This document shows, one piece after another, positions 25,344 to 34,488 of a stretch of 64,000 nucleotides of DNA (the first letter of the stretch is position 1; each line of letters begins with the position of its first letter). The notes below the pieces were generated by a model. It saw only the letters and a list, made by a program, of their open reading frames with translations. It searched no databases and was not told where the DNA came from. Made by a program: the position numbers and the translations under genes. Origin of the DNA: Brevundimonas diminuta 470-4 (lineage in GTDB: Bacteria; Pseudomonadota; Alphaproteobacteria; Caulobacterales; Caulobacteraceae). The stretch lies in assembly GCA_000318405.1 (NCBI GenBank), contig KB291761.1:111027-175026 (forward strand), written 5' to 3'.

Positions 25344-26618
25344 TCAGCCGCCGGCTGCGGACATGGCGTCGCGGAAGGCGGCGCCCGCCCCGCCCGCTGC
25401 GCGCGGCCCCAGCACGGAGCTGGCCGAACGTCCCGCCGCCGCCATCTCCCGCCCGACGGCGCGCAGATCTTCGGCGCCTTGAGCCTCGATGCGGGCCGCC
25501 GTCGCCTCGGACGAGACCGGCGCCCCGAACACCAGGGTCTGGCCCGCGTTCCGACCGGCCCGACTGGCCGGGCTTTCATCGGCCATCCACAGGCTGGCGT
25601 TCAGCACCGCCTTGGCGCGCGCCAGTTCCTGCGGCGTCGGTCCGCGCTCAGCCAGATCCACGATTTCAGCGGCGCACAGTTCGGCCAGTTCGATCGACCG
25701 CTCGGCCGCCGCCCCGGCGTAGACGCCCAGCAGCCCCAGATCGTCATAGGTCTCGTGATAGGCGTCGATGGCGTAGGCCAGGCCGCGGTCCTCGCGGGCG
25801 CTCTGGAACAGGCGCGAGGCCATGCCCCCGCCGAGGATTTCGGTGAACAGCCGCAGGGCGGGCAGCCGCTCGTCGCGCGCGCCGAGGGTCGGCAACTGGA
25901 ACACCAGATTGGCCTGTTCGATCTTGCGCGCCAGCCGCGCCTCGCCGCCGACGAAGACGGCCGCGGGCAGCGCCTCGGTCGGCGTCGCCGTCTGGTGGCC
26001 GAACCAGGTCTCGGCCAGAGGCAGAAGCTCGTCTTCGTCCACGCCGCCCGAGACGGCCACCACCATGCGGTCCGGCGAATAGAGCCGTCGCCGCCAGTCG
26101 CCGATCATCTCCCGCTCGACCGGCGCCAGGCTGGCGATGGAGCCCAGGATCGGCCGCCCCAGCGCCTGCCCCACGAAGGCGCGCGTCTGGGCCATCTCGA
26201 ACACATGGTCGTCGGGGGTGTCGAAAGCCTCGGCGATCTCCTGGGCCACCACGTCCTTCTCACGCTCGATCTCCTCGGGCGCCAGGGTCGGGCGGAACAC
26301 CAGATCGGACAGCACCTGCATGGCCAGCGGCAGGCTGCCCTTCAGGGCGCGGATGTCGAAGCTGGTGCGCTCATAGCCGGTGGCGGCGTTGATCGATCCG
26401 CCCTCGGCCTCGATACGCTCGACGATCTCGCGCGCGCCCATGTCGCCCGCGCCCTTGAAGACCAGATGCTCCAGCAGGTGCGACCAGCCGGACCGGGCTT
26501 CGTCCTCCATGCGGGCGCCGCCGTTGACGGCCACGGTCACGGCGATAGTGCGCAGGCCGGGCATGGGATCGCACACGACGCGCACGCCGTTGGACAGGGT
26601 GTGAAGGCGAGCAGTCAG
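25344..26618 (-). CDS. M16 family zinc metallopeptidase (processing-peptidase-like)
   Basis: 424 residues when begun at CTG 26618. The family N-terminus TARLHTLSNGVRVVCDPMPG has no in-frame ATG, GTG or TTG before it. CTG 26618 lies 8 nt after GAGGA and gives the expected MTARLHTLSNG; the first canonical codon, GTG 26585, would cut into the conserved first strand. The inverted zinc motif HLLEHLVFKG with its downstream Glu (REKDVVAQEIAEAFD), and the C-terminal R/Y region (EDRGLAYAIDAY) are present. Cytosolic or periplasmic location is unclear; no signal peptide. It follows surf1 with a 12-bp gap. Confidence 0.85.
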   Translation of the reverse strand: MTARLHTLSNGVRVVCDPMPGLRTIAVTVAVNGGARMEDEARSGWSHLLEHLVFKGAGDMGAREIVERIEAEGGSINAATGYERTSFDIRALKGSLPLAMQVLSDLVFRPTLAPEEIEREKDVVAQEIAEAFDTPDDHVFEMAQTRAFVGQALGRPILGSIASLAPVEREMIGDWRRRLYSPDRMVVAVSGGVDEDELLPLAETWFGHQTATPTEALPAAVFVGGEARLARKIEQANLVFQLPTLGARDERLPALRLFTEILGGGMASRLFQSAREDRGLAYAIDAYHETYDDLGLLGVYAGAAAERSIELAELCAAEIVDLAERGPTPQELARAKAVLNASLWMADESPASRAGRNAGQTLVFGAPVSSEATAARIEAQGAEDLRAVGREMAAAGRSASSVLGPRAAGGAGAAFRDAMSAAGG

Positions 26619-26629
26619 ATCGATTGTCC

Positions 26630-27340
26630 TCAGGAAGAACGGTAACGGCGGACCATCACGGCCGCATAGAAGCCGACCAGCGCCGCCGCCAGGCCGAACC
26701 AGGTCAGGGCGTAGCCCAGGTGATTGTTGCTGAAGGCCGCGGGCGGCGACACGGGCCGCAGCGCCGCCAGCTCGGGATTGGCCGAGGTGGTCGCATAGAC
26801 GGTGTAGGGCGACACCGGCCCGGTCACGCCCAGAGCCTCGGCCATCGCCGTCTGGTCGCGACCGTAAAAGAGCTTGTCCGAGGGCGGCGGCGTCAGGGCG
26901 TTGGGCGGGGACGGTCGGCGCACCACGCCCGCGATCACGACCGGCATGGCGGCGCCGGCGCGAACGGCCGGACGGGCCGCGACTTCAGCGGGCACGAAGC
27001 CACGATCGATCAGGACGGTCTCCCGCCCCTCGATCGGACAGGCCGAGATCAGCCGCACGCCCGCGTCGCCGTCATCAATGGTCTGCAGCTCGACGAAGGG
27101 CGCCGTGTTCAGGCCGCGACAGGTGACGATCGCCTGCCGGAACTCGGGGTCCTCCAGCGCCAGCAACGCCTCAAGAGGCACCGGCGCCTGACGGGCGGCC
27201 GCCTCTGAGCGGGCGATCAGGTCCAGCTTCCACTGCAGCCGCTGCGCCTGCCACACGCCCAGCGTCAGCAGCAGGGCCAGCGCCAGCACAGCCACGACGG
27301 TCAGAACAAGGGGGAAACGAGGCCGGGCGGCGTCGGTCAT
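26630..27340 (-). CDS. Surf1 cytochrome oxidase assembly protein
   Basis: 236 residues, two membrane helices (about 10-30 and 205-225) flanking a periplasmic domain. Surf1 signature: LLLTLGVWQAQRLQWK at the N-terminus and FSNNHLGYALTWFGLA at the C-terminus. The protein helps insert haem a into subunit I of cytochrome c oxidase. It overlaps the DUF983 stop by 4 nt and ends 12 bp before the M16 peptidase, in the cta operon order. Confidence 0.93.
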   Translation of the reverse strand: MTDAARPRFPLVLTVVAVLALALLLTLGVWQAQRLQWKLDLIARSEAAARQAPVPLEALLALEDPEFRQAIVTCRGLNTAPFVELQTIDDGDAGVRLISACPIEGRETVLIDRGFVPAEVAARPAVRAGAAMPVVIAGVVRRPSPPNALTPPPSDKLFYGRDQTAMAEALGVTGPVSPYTVYATTSANPELAALRPVSPPAAFSNNHLGYALTWFGLAAALVGFYAAVMVRRYRSS

Positions 27341-27765
27341 CGGGTCTCTCGGGGTGAATCATCGCTGCGCTGACGCAGCATCTGCAGCGCCGTCATCAAC
27401 CCCTTTCCCGGCCGCATCAAGGCCAGGGCGAGGCCTGCCGTCAACGGCAGCCAGACGATCAGGTGCAGCCAGATCGGCGGGCTGAAGGCGATCTCGACCG
27501 CCAGGGCAGAAAACCCGACCAGAAATCCGGCGATCTGCATGATGAAGGTGGCCGCGCCGTCGCCCGTCTCGACCGCGCCCAGATCAAAGCCGCAGGCCTC
27601 GCAGGACGCGCGGCGCTTCAGAAAGCCCTCGAACAGCGGCCCGCGCCCACAGGCAGGACAGCGCCCCATCATCCCGGCGCGCACCGCGGGCCAGACAAGC
27701 AAATCGGCGCGGGACCTGGGGCCCCGCGCCGACGAAAACTCGACTTGTCCGTCGTGTTCGATCAA
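27337..27765 (-). CDS. DUF983 membrane protein
   Basis: 142 residues from TTG 27765, chosen because this codon overlaps the ctaE stop (TTGA), which would give translational coupling; no Shine-Dalgarno is visible and ATG starts only occur inside the conserved region. GRCPACGRGPLFEGFLKRRASCEACGFD is a four-Cys zinc-ribbon-like segment (split here: GRCPACGRGPLF, SCEACGFD), followed by two membrane helices. DUF983 genes sit between ctaE and surf1 in most alphaproteobacteria, so a role in oxidase assembly is likely but unproven. Confidence 0.85.
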   Translation of the reverse strand: MIEHDGQVEFSSARGPRSRADLLVWPAVRAGMMGRCPACGRGPLFEGFLKRRASCEACGFDLGAVETGDGAATFIMQIAGFLVGFSALAVEIAFSPPIWLHLIVWLPLTAGLALALMRPGKGLMTALQMLRQRSDDSPRETR

Positions 27766-28640
27766 CCGAAGACGACGTACATGAAGACGAACAGGAACAG
27801 CCACACCACGTCGACGAAGTGCCAGTACCAGGCGGCGGCTTCGAGGCCGAAGTGCTTCTGCGGCGACATCTGACCAGCTTGCAGGCGCAGCAGGCAGACG
27901 GCCAGGAAGATGGTGCCGACCGCGACGTGGAAGCCGTGGAAGCCCGTCGTCATGAAGAAGATCGAACCGTACAGCTTGGCCTGGGCCGCGTCTTCGCTGA
28001 AGAACAGGTGGCCGTGCAGGATGTGGTAATACTCATAGGCCTGAACGCCGGTGAACAGCAGGCCCAGCAGGACGGTGATCAGCAGGCCCATCTTGGCGGC
28101 CTTGCGGTCGCCGACGATGATGGCGTGGTGCGCCCAGGTCAGGGTCGTGCCGGACAGCAGCAGGATGACCGTGTTCATGAGCGGCAGGCTCCACGGATCC
28201 AGCAGCTCGACGCCCGTCGGCGGCCAGGTCTTCCAGGCGGCGGCGGTGTCCATCCAGTTGCCGACCTCCGGGATGATCGCACGCGATTCATTGAAGATCG
28301 CCATGTCGAAGAACATCCAGAAGAAGGACACGAAGAACATCACTTCCGAAGCGATGAACAGCACCATGCCGTAACGCAGGCCGATGCCGACGACCGGGGT
28401 GTGGTCGCCCTTGCGGCTTTCCTTCACAACATCCGACCACCACGAGAACATGGTGAACAGGACGCCGGCCAGGCCAACGAAGAACATCCACTTGGTGCCG
28501 GCTTCGAGGCCGAACAGCCCCCTCATCCACACGACGGCGCCGATGAACATGACGCAGGCGGAGAAGGAGCCGACCAGCGGCCACGGGCTGGGGTCGACCA
28601 GGTGATAGTCGTGTTGCGGTTTCGCGTGCGCGTCGGCCAT
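27762..28640 (-). CDS. ctaE: Cytochrome c oxidase subunit III
   Basis: 292 residues from ATG 28640 (TTG 28661 would add seven residues). Seven predicted membrane helices. Conserved parts: HDYHLVDPSPWPL at the N-terminus, SEVMFFVSFFWMFFD, TWAHHAII, EYYHILHGH-like QAYEYYHI, and TGFHGFHVAVGTIFL, then YWHFVDVVWLFLF. It stabilises the oxidase core in the inner membrane. It lies downstream of ctaG across 54 bp and is followed by DUF983. Confidence 0.96.
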   Translation of the reverse strand: MADAHAKPQHDYHLVDPSPWPLVGSFSACVMFIGAVVWMRGLFGLEAGTKWMFFVGLAGVLFTMFSWWSDVVKESRKGDHTPVVGIGLRYGMVLFIASEVMFFVSFFWMFFDMAIFNESRAIIPEVGNWMDTAAAWKTWPPTGVELLDPWSLPLMNTVILLLSGTTLTWAHHAIIVGDRKAAKMGLLITVLLGLLFTGVQAYEYYHILHGHLFFSEDAAQAKLYGSIFFMTTGFHGFHVAVGTIFLAVCLLRLQAGQMSPQKHFGLEAAAWYWHFVDVVWLFLFVFMYVVFG

Positions 28641-28694
28641 TCCTGGGGTCTCTGTAATCAAGGCGAGAATGTTTGAAGAGGGCTATAGCCCCCG

Positions 28695-29258
28695 CTATCC
28701 GGCTTTGCCAACAGCAGAGTCGTTCGCAACCGCCTGCTGGAAGCCCTTGGTCGGGAAGAAGGTGTAGCTGAGGGTGATCTGGCGCACGCCCTTGACCTCG
28801 GGGTCGGTCGCCAGTTCCGGGGCCACGAAATACTGGATCGGGAAGGAAACCGTCGCGCCCGGCGCGATTTCCTGACCTTCGAAGCAGAAACACTGCAGTT
28901 TCTGGAAATAAGGCCCTGCCCGCTCCGGCACGACATTATAGGCGGCCGTGGCGTGAAGCGTCTCGTTCGAGGTATTGACGACCTCGAAATAGGCCATGCC
29001 GGTCTCGCCGATCCGCACCTTCTGGCTCAGGGTTTCGGCGCGGAAGGTCATCGGCAGGTCGCGGACGTTGGTGTCGAACCGAATCAGCACCTCCTGATCC
29101 AGGATCTGCGTCGGGGCCGCCTCGGCCCGCTTCACCGTGCCGTCGAAGCCCGTCACCTGACAGAAGATGCGATAGAGAGGCACCGCCGCAAAGGCCGCGC
29201 CGGTCATCGCCAGCACCAGAGCCGCGCACAGCAGCGCGACCTTATTCTGCTTGGTCAC
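28695..29258 (-). CDS. ctaG: CtaG/Cox11 copper chaperone for CuB
   Basis: 187 residues, one N-terminal membrane helix and a periplasmic immunoglobulin-like domain. The copper-binding motif CFCFEGQEI (Cys at about 122 and 124) and the earlier Cys in YRIFCQVTGFDG define Cox11, which delivers copper to the CuB centre in subunit I. FPIQYFVAPEL and TLSYTFFP are conserved C-terminal parts. It overlaps the upstream coxF-like gene by 4 nt. Confidence 0.95.
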   Translation of the reverse strand: MTKQNKVALLCAALVLAMTGAAFAAVPLYRIFCQVTGFDGTVKRAEAAPTQILDQEVLIRFDTNVRDLPMTFRAETLSQKVRIGETGMAYFEVVNTSNETLHATAAYNVVPERAGPYFQKLQCFCFEGQEIAPGATVSFPIQYFVAPELATDPEVKGVRQITLSYTFFPTKGFQQAVANDSAVGKAG

Positions 29259-29530
29259 GGCCGGGCTGCCTCCGCAGCGACCGGGGCCTCCGCAGCGACC
29301 GGGGCGTCCGGCTGAACCGGCGGCGGCAGGGCCGGATCGGCCCGCTCCAGCGTCGCCAGGGCCTCGGCCTCGGCCGCCTTGCGCGCGTCGTTATTGGCGT
29401 TCATCCGCGAGACGGTGACCAGATACACCAGGGCGATGAAGCCCAGCAGGCCCAGGGCGATCGCCACATTGCGGCGCTTGCGCGCGCGGACCTGATCATC
29501 GGTCAGTTTGACGTATTTAAGTTGGGACAT
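29255..29530 (-). CDS. Small CoxF-like membrane protein of the cta operon
   Basis: 91 residues: a charged N-terminus (LTDDQVRARKRRNVAIALG), one membrane helix (about 23-41), then an Ala/Pro/Glu-rich tail. Proteins of this size and topology occupy the same position between ctaB and ctaG in alphaproteobacteria and are often named CoxF; the function is unknown. The tail includes a perfect 18-bp tandem duplication (29268-29303). It overlaps ctaG by 4 nt. Confidence 0.75.
   Translation of the reverse strand: MSQLKYVKLTDDQVRARKRRNVAIALGLLGFIALVYLVTVSRMNANNDARKAAEAEALATLERADPALPPPVQPDAPVAAEAPVAAEAARP
29268..29303. repeat. 18-bp tandem duplication in the coxF-like tail
   Basis: GCCTCCGCAGCGACCGGG occurs twice head-to-tail and encodes a repeated Ala-Pro-Val-Ala-Ala-Glu peptide. 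Confidence 0.9.
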
Positions 29531-29536
29531 AGGGTT

Positions 29537-30508
29537 TTACCCTCCAACGCCTGGCAGGTGCTCGACCAGAAGAGCCGAGAACAGCGCCATGAGGTACAGA
29601 ATGGAAAAGGCGAACAGGTTGCGGGCCGGTTTGGCCTCGGCCCTGACGTCATACAATGCGGCTTCTCGCCCCACAGCCTCGGCCTTGTCGGGCTGATCGC
29701 CGGCGCGCGAGCGGTAGAGCCGCAGCGCCAGGGCCAGGAAGGCCACGCCGCCGACGATCGACACCACCAGATAGATCGGCCCGCCCAGTCCGGTGAAGGC
29801 AGGCGCGATCGCCACCGGCACGAACACCAGGCTGTAGAGCAGGATCTGCAGACGGGTCGACTTTGCCCCGCGCGCCACCGGCATCATGGGAATGCCCGCC
29901 TTGGCGTAGTCGCCGGCCGAATAGAGGGCCAGGGCCCAGCTGTGCGGCGGGGTCCAGATGAAGATGATCAGGAACAGCAGCCAGGCCTGCAACGGGGCGT
30001 CGCCCGTCACCGCCGCCCAGCCGATCACTGGCGGAAAGGCGCCCGCCGCTCCGCCGATGACGATGTTCTGGGGCGTCCGGCGCTTCAGCACCAGGGTGTA
30101 GAGCCAGGCGTAGTAGACGATGGTCATCGCCAGCAGGCCGCCCGCCAGCCAGTTGGTCGTCATGCCCAGCAGCATGACCGAGAAGACCGACAGCACCATG
30201 CCGAAGGCGATGGCGTCGTTCTTGCGCACGCGCCCGGCGGCGACCGGACGGCCGCGGGTGCGGCGCATCAGGGCGTCGGTCTCGCCCTCGACGGCCATGT
30301 TGAGCGCGCCGGCCGCGCCTGCGCCCACCGCGATGCACAGGATTGCGACAATGGCGTTGATCCAGTCCAGCCGCCCCGGCGCCACGATCAGGCCGGTGAC
30401 GGCGGTGAACACCACCAGCGACATGACGCGCGGCTTCAGCAGCTGGAAGAAGTCTTCCGGCTGGGCGCTGGTGACGAGCGGGGTCTCGCGGGCGTGTTGA
30501 TCGGTCAT
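29537..30508 (-). CDS. ctaB: Protohaem IX farnesyltransferase (haem O synthase)
   Basis: 323 residues from ATG 30508 (ATG 30514 is two codons earlier; neither has a clear ribosome site). UbiA-family prenyltransferase with about eight or nine membrane helices. The first Asp-rich motif is NMAVEGETDALMRRT and the second is DYAKAGIPMMP; PHSWALALY and RPVAAGR are conserved. It converts haem B to haem O for the oxidase. It lies after a hairpin terminator that follows ctaD, so it may be expressed at a lower level than ctaCD. Confidence 0.95.
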   Translation of the reverse strand: MTDQHARETPLVTSAQPEDFFQLLKPRVMSLVVFTAVTGLIVAPGRLDWINAIVAILCIAVGAGAAGALNMAVEGETDALMRRTRGRPVAAGRVRKNDAIAFGMVLSVFSVMLLGMTTNWLAGGLLAMTIVYYAWLYTLVLKRRTPQNIVIGGAAGAFPPVIGWAAVTGDAPLQAWLLFLIIFIWTPPHSWALALYSAGDYAKAGIPMMPVARGAKSTRLQILLYSLVFVPVAIAPAFTGLGGPIYLVVSIVGGVAFLALALRLYRSRAGDQPDKAEAVGREAALYDVRAEAKPARNLFAFSILYLMALFSALLVEHLPGVGG

Positions 30509-30524
30509 GGTCATAAAGAGCAAA

Positions 30525-30554
30525 GGCCGCCCTTCCGGTTGCGAAAGGGCGGCC
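30525..30554 (-). terminator. Intrinsic terminator or attenuator between ctaD and ctaB
   Basis: GGCCGCCCTT pairs with AAGGGCGGCC. Read on the minus strand it is followed by TTTGCTCTTT just before the ctaB start, so it may partly separate ctaCD from the assembly genes. Confidence 0.75.
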
Positions 30555-30577
30555 TCTCCGAGTCTATCCGATAAGGA

Positions 30578-32224
30578 TCAGTGGTTGTCCGCCTTCACCA
30601 CCGGCAGTTCGTTGAACTGGTGGTGCGGAGGAGGCGAGGACAGGGTCCACTCCAGGGTGGTGGCGCCTTCGCCCCACGGATTGGCCTCGGCCTTGCGGCG
30701 ACGGATGGCCGACTCCAGCAACATCACCAGGAACACGCCGACGCCGACGATGGTGATGACGTAGCCCACCGAGGAGACATGGTTCCAGTAGGTGTAGGCT
30801 TCCGGATAGTCGACGTAGCGACGCGGCATGCCCTGCAGGCCCAGGAAGTGCTGCGGGAAGAAGACCAGGTTCACGCCGACGAACATGATCCAGAAGTGCA
30901 CCTGGCCCAGGAACTCGTTGTACTTCACCCCGAACATCTTCTCGTACCAGTAGTAGAAGGCGGCGAAGATCGAGAAGATGGCGCCCAGCGACAGCACGTA
31001 GTGGAAGTGGGCCACGACGTAATAGGTGTCGTGCAGGCTGTAGTCGATGCCGGCGTTCGACAGGACCACGCCGGTCACGCCGCCGACGGTGAACAGGAAG
31101 ATGAAGCCCATCGCCCACAGCATGGGCGTCTTGAAGGTGATCGAACCGCCCCACATCGTGGCGATCCAGCTGAAGATCTTCACCCCTGTGGGCACGGCGA
31201 TGATCATGGTCGCGGCCACGAAATAGGCGCGCAGGTTCACGCTCATGCCGACCGTGTACATGTGGTGCGCCCACACGATGAAGCCGATGAAGCCGATGGC
31301 GACCATGGCGTAGGCCATCGCGAGGTAGCCGAAGATCGGCTTCTTCGAGAAGGTCGAGACGATGTGCGAGATCATGCCGAAGCCCGGCAGGATCATGATG
31401 TACACTTCGGGGTGGCCGAAGAACCAGAACAGGTGCTGGTACATCACCGGGTCGCCGCCGCCGGCCGGGTCGAAGAACGACGTGCCGAAGTTACGGTCCG
31501 ACAGCAGCATGGTGATGGCGCCCGCCAGGACCGGCAGCGAGATCAGCAGCAGGAAGGCCGTGATCAGCACGCCCCAGGCGAACAGCGGCATGCGGTGCAG
31601 GGTCATGCCCGGCGCGCGCATGTTGAAAATGGTGGTGATGAAGTTGATCGCGCCCAGGATCGACGAGGCGCCCGCGACGTGCAGCGAGAAGATCGCCAGG
31701 TCGAACGACGGCCCTGCGTGACCCATGGTCGACAACGGCGGATATGATGTCCACCCGCCGCCGAAGCCGCGACCCGGCCCGCCGTCGACGAACATCGACA
31801 GGACCAGCAGCACGAAGGCGAAGAAGATCAGCCAGAACGAGATGTTGTTCAGGCGCGGGAAGGCCATATCCGGCGCCCCGATCATGATCGGGATAAAGTA
31901 GTTGCCGAAACCGCCCATCGTCGCCGGCATGACGACGAAGAACACCATGATCAGGGCGTGAGCCGTGACCGTGACGTTATAGCCGTGCTTGGAAGCCTCA
32001 ACGATCCCCAGTTGCTGGATGATCGTGCCTTCCTTGAACAGCTGAATGCCCGGCTCGGCCAGTTCCCAGCGGATCAGGCCCGACAGGGCGCCGCCGACGA
32101 GGCCGGTGAAGATGGCGAACACCAGGTACAGAATCCCGATGTCCTTGTGGTTGGTCGACAGGAACCAGCGGGTGAAGAAGCCCGGCTTATGGTCGTGTGA
32201 ATCGTGAACAGCAGCGGTGGCCAT
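30578..32224 (-). CDS. ctaD: Cytochrome c oxidase subunit I (aa3 type)
   Basis: 548 residues with twelve membrane helices. Haem a and a3/CuB ligands: [38 protein letters not shown] and [17 protein letters not shown]. The D-channel ([20 protein letters not shown] in part) and K-channel Lys (THL-like region SKKPIFGYL) residues are typical of A-type oxidases. It reduces O2 to water and pumps protons. It lies 23 bp after ctaC on the same strand and is followed by a terminator. Confidence 0.97.
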   Translation of the reverse strand: MATAAVHDSHDHKPGFFTRWFLSTNHKDIGILYLVFAIFTGLVGGALSGLIRWELAEPGIQLFKEGTIIQQLGIVEASKHGYNVTVTAHALIMVFFVVMPATMGGFGNYFIPIMIGAPDMAFPRLNNISFWLIFFAFVLLVLSMFVDGGPGRGFGGGWTSYPPLSTMGHAGPSFDLAIFSLHVAGASSILGAINFITTIFNMRAPGMTLHRMPLFAWGVLITAFLLLISLPVLAGAITMLLSDRNFGTSFFDPAGGGDPVMYQHLFWFFGHPEVYIMILPGFGMISHIVSTFSKKPIFGYLAMAYAMVAIGFIGFIVWAHHMYTVGMSVNLRAYFVAATMIIAVPTGVKIFSWIATMWGGSITFKTPMLWAMGFIFLFTVGGVTGVVLSNAGIDYSLHDTYYVVAHFHYVLSLGAIFSIFAAFYYWYEKMFGVKYNEFLGQVHFWIMFVGVNLVFFPQHFLGLQGMPRRYVDYPEAYTYWNHVSSVGYVITIVGVGVFLVMLLESAIRRRKAEANPWGEGATTLEWTLSSPPPHHQFNELPVVKADNH

Positions 32225-32247
32225 GGATCTGGGCTCTCGCGTCTCTC

Positions 32248-33195
32248 TTACTGAGCGGCCGGCGCGGCGGGCGCGGCGGCGGTTGCGGGGGCCGCAGATG
32301 CGGCGTCGGTCGGGGCAGCGGCTTCAGAAGCCGGAGCGGCAGGCGCTGCGGCGGCTGCGGCGGCTGCGTCATCGGCAGCCTTGGTCATGGAACCGCCCTT
32401 GGCGGCGACCCAGGCGGCGAAGGCTTCCTGGCTGACCACCTTGACGTGGATCGGCATGAAGGCGTGGTCGACGCCGCACAGCTCGGAGCACTGGCCGTAG
32501 TATTCGCCTTCTTTTTCAGCGCGGAACCAGGTTTCGTTCACGCGACCCGGAACGGCGTCCACCTTGATGGCGAAGGCCGGAACGGCGACGGCGTGGATCA
32601 CGTCCGAAGCGGTGATCAGCAGGCGGACGTTCTGCCCGACCGGAACCACCATCGGCTCATCGGCGGCCAGACGATACAGATGCTTGGGCGCCTTATCTTC
32701 CGGCAGCATGTTCGAGATGTACTCGGCCACGCCCTGATCCGGATATTCATAGCCCCAGTTCCACTGGTTGCCGGTGATCTTCACCGTGACGTCCGCATCC
32801 GGATAGTCGTGATAGGCGAACAGCAGGCGGAACGAGAACAGCGAGATGCCCACCAGGATCAGCACCGGCACCACCGTCCAGATGATCTCGATGACGGTGT
32901 TGTGGCTCCACTTGGCCGGGTTCGGGTTGGCGCGCTTGTTGTAGCGGATCGCGATCCACACGAGCAGCACCAGCACCAGAACGCAGATCGCGGTGATGAT
33001 CGGCATCAGCACGACGTTGTGGAAGAAGTGAGCCTCATGCGCCAGCGGCGCGGCGGCCGGCTGGAAACCTATGCCCGCCGGAGTCGGTTGACCCAACAGA
33101 TCCTGCGCCATCGCCGGCGCGGCGAAAATGGCGGCAAGGGCGGTCGCGGCGATACCGCCTCCCAACCGCGCCATGGCTCGCATGCCCATCCCCAT
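32248..33195 (-). CDS. ctaC: Cytochrome c oxidase subunit II
   Basis: 315 residues from ATG 33195, chosen because GAGG sits 9 nt upstream; ATG 33210 and longer frames are possible. Signal peptide (cleavage at AMA-QDL), two membrane helices, then a cupredoxin domain. The CuA site is [18 protein letters not shown] with His from [10 protein letters not shown]. The last ~40 residues are an Ala/Pro-rich tail, longer than usual. It receives electrons from cytochrome c. It heads the ctaC-ctaD unit. Confidence 0.95.
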   Translation of the reverse strand: MGMGMRAMARLGGGIAATALAAIFAAPAMAQDLLGQPTPAGIGFQPAAAPLAHEAHFFHNVVLMPIITAICVLVLVLLVWIAIRYNKRANPNPAKWSHNTVIEIIWTVVPVLILVGISLFSFRLLFAYHDYPDADVTVKITGNQWNWGYEYPDQGVAEYISNMLPEDKAPKHLYRLAADEPMVVPVGQNVRLLITASDVIHAVAVPAFAIKVDAVPGRVNETWFRAEKEGEYYGQCSELCGVDHAFMPIHVKVVSQEAFAAWVAAKGGSMTKAADDAAAAAAAAPAAPASEAAAPTDAASAAPATAAAPAAPAAQ

Positions 33196-33380
33196 TCGAG
33201 AAGTCCTCATTAACCGTTCAGCAGCAGACGTTTGCGAGCAATTCGCAAGCGTCGCCGGGCCCAGAGGACCTCGGCGTGTCATGGGCCGGTCCTTATCGGC
33301 TCGGATCGCCCTTGCCAAGCGATCAAGCGCACCTACGGCGCCGTCTCGACAGAATGCGGTCGATTAATTCGCTGTCATGT

Positions 33381-33413
33381 TTGGACAGCTACCTTGCACG
33401 ACAAGATACCTTG
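33381..33413 (+). promoter_or_regulatory. Candidate promoter and PadR operator
   Basis: TTGGAC (33381-33386) and AGATAC (33404-33409) are spaced 17 bp. Overlapping them is TACCTTG-CACGA-CAAGATA (33390-33408), a near-perfect 7-bp inverted repeat, and a second TACCTTG starts at 33407. This suits autoregulation by the PadR protein encoded about 60 bp downstream. Confidence 0.5.
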
Positions 33414-33470
33414 CGATACCTCTTCGTCATCCAGACAGGGATGCCCCAGAGGGAGGCCCGCAGGGAGACC

Positions 33471-33902
33471 ATGCGAGACACCATCGACATTCAACTGAAG
33501 AAAGGCGTGCTGGGGCTATGCGTCCTGGCGCTGCTCGCCCGGCGCGACAGCTACGCCTATGAGATCGCCAGCCGCCTGTCCGACGCCATCGGCATGGGCG
33601 AAGGCACCATCTATCCGCTGATGCGGCGGATGCAGACTGACGGCCTGGTCGAGACCTATTTGGTCGAATCATCCAGCGGCCCGTCGCGGAAATATTATCG
33701 CCTGACCGATGCAGGGCGCCGCGCCCTGGACGGCCAGACCGGCGAGTGGCGGGCCTTCGCCCGCGCCGTCGAGGCCCTGATCGCGGGCGATGAAGGCGAA
33801 ACCGTCATCGTCGCCGGCGCCCCCGCAGACGCGCCCGCCCTGCTCGACCAGAGCGCCCAAACCGAATCGACCGCCCAAGCTGACAGGGGAGAGGACAAAT
33901 GA
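33471..33902 (+). CDS. PadR-family transcriptional regulator
   Basis: 143 residues from ATG 33471 with GGGAG 5 nt upstream; the ATG at 33441 is a weaker choice. The winged helix is clear: LKKGVLGLCVLALLARRDSYAYEIASRL, MGEGTIYPLMRRMQTDGLVE and SRKYYRLTDAGRRAL (each stretch given separately). A disordered ~40-residue tail follows. PadR proteins usually repress the operon they head. The gene overlaps the DUF1700 gene by 4 nt and an inverted-repeat operator candidate lies upstream. Confidence 0.9.
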   Translation: MRDTIDIQLKKGVLGLCVLALLARRDSYAYEIASRLSDAIGMGEGTIYPLMRRMQTDGLVETYLVESSSGPSRKYYRLTDAGRRALDGQTGEWRAFARAVEALIAGDEGETVIVAGAPADAPALLDQSAQTESTAQADRGEDK

Positions 33903-34465
33903 ACCGCGCGGAATTCCTGGCGCGCCTGCGTCGCGGCCTGGTGGGCCTGCCCGCCGCCGCCGCCAATGAGATCGTCGCCGACTATGAAGCCCACTTCGCC
34001 GACGGCGCCGCCGCCGGACGCAGCGAGGCCGAGGTGGCCGAGGCCCTGGGCGAACCCGACCGCCTGTCGCGCGAGCTGAAGGCCGAGGCCGGCGCCCAGC
34101 GCTGGCGTCAGGAGCCGTCGGCCTCGTCCGCCGCCGGGGCCGTGCTCGGCATCCTGGGTCTGGGCGCCATCGACATCCTGATCCTGCTGCCCATCGCCCT
34201 GCCCGTCTTCGGCACGGTGCTGTCCCTGCTGCTGGGCGGGGTCGGCGTCTTCATCGGTGGCGGCTTCGTCATGGTGGCGGGCGCCTTCATGGGCCTGCCG
34301 GGCGGGGCGCTGGCCGCCGTGCTTCTGGGCGTCGGCCTGATGGGCCTGGGCGTCTTCATGATCGCAACCATGGCCCTGCTGACCAAATGGCTCATCGACG
34401 CCACGGTCTGGTACGCCCGGCTGCACTACCGCGTCATCAAACCCGCCCTGGAACCCCAGGCCTAA
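33899..34465 (+). CDS. DUF1700 (HAAS-type) membrane protein
   Basis: 188 residues. The N-terminal ~65 residues are the helical DUF1700/HAAS domain (MNRAEFLARLRRGLVGLP, IVADYEAHFADGAAAGRSE, LGEPDRLSREL), followed by about four membrane helices. Such proteins are paired with PadR regulators in many bacteria and may sense or carry membrane signals; the role is not defined. It overlaps padR by 4 nt and precedes a DUF2807 gene. Confidence 0.87.
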   Translation: MNRAEFLARLRRGLVGLPAAAANEIVADYEAHFADGAAAGRSEAEVAEALGEPDRLSRELKAEAGAQRWRQEPSASSAAGAVLGILGLGAIDILILLPIALPVFGTVLSLLLGGVGVFIGGGFVMVAGAFMGLPGGALAAVLLGVGLMGLGVFMIATMALLTKWLIDATVWYARLHYRVIKPALEPQA

Positions 34466-34488
34466 GCCAGAGTGAGGAGAACACAGTC

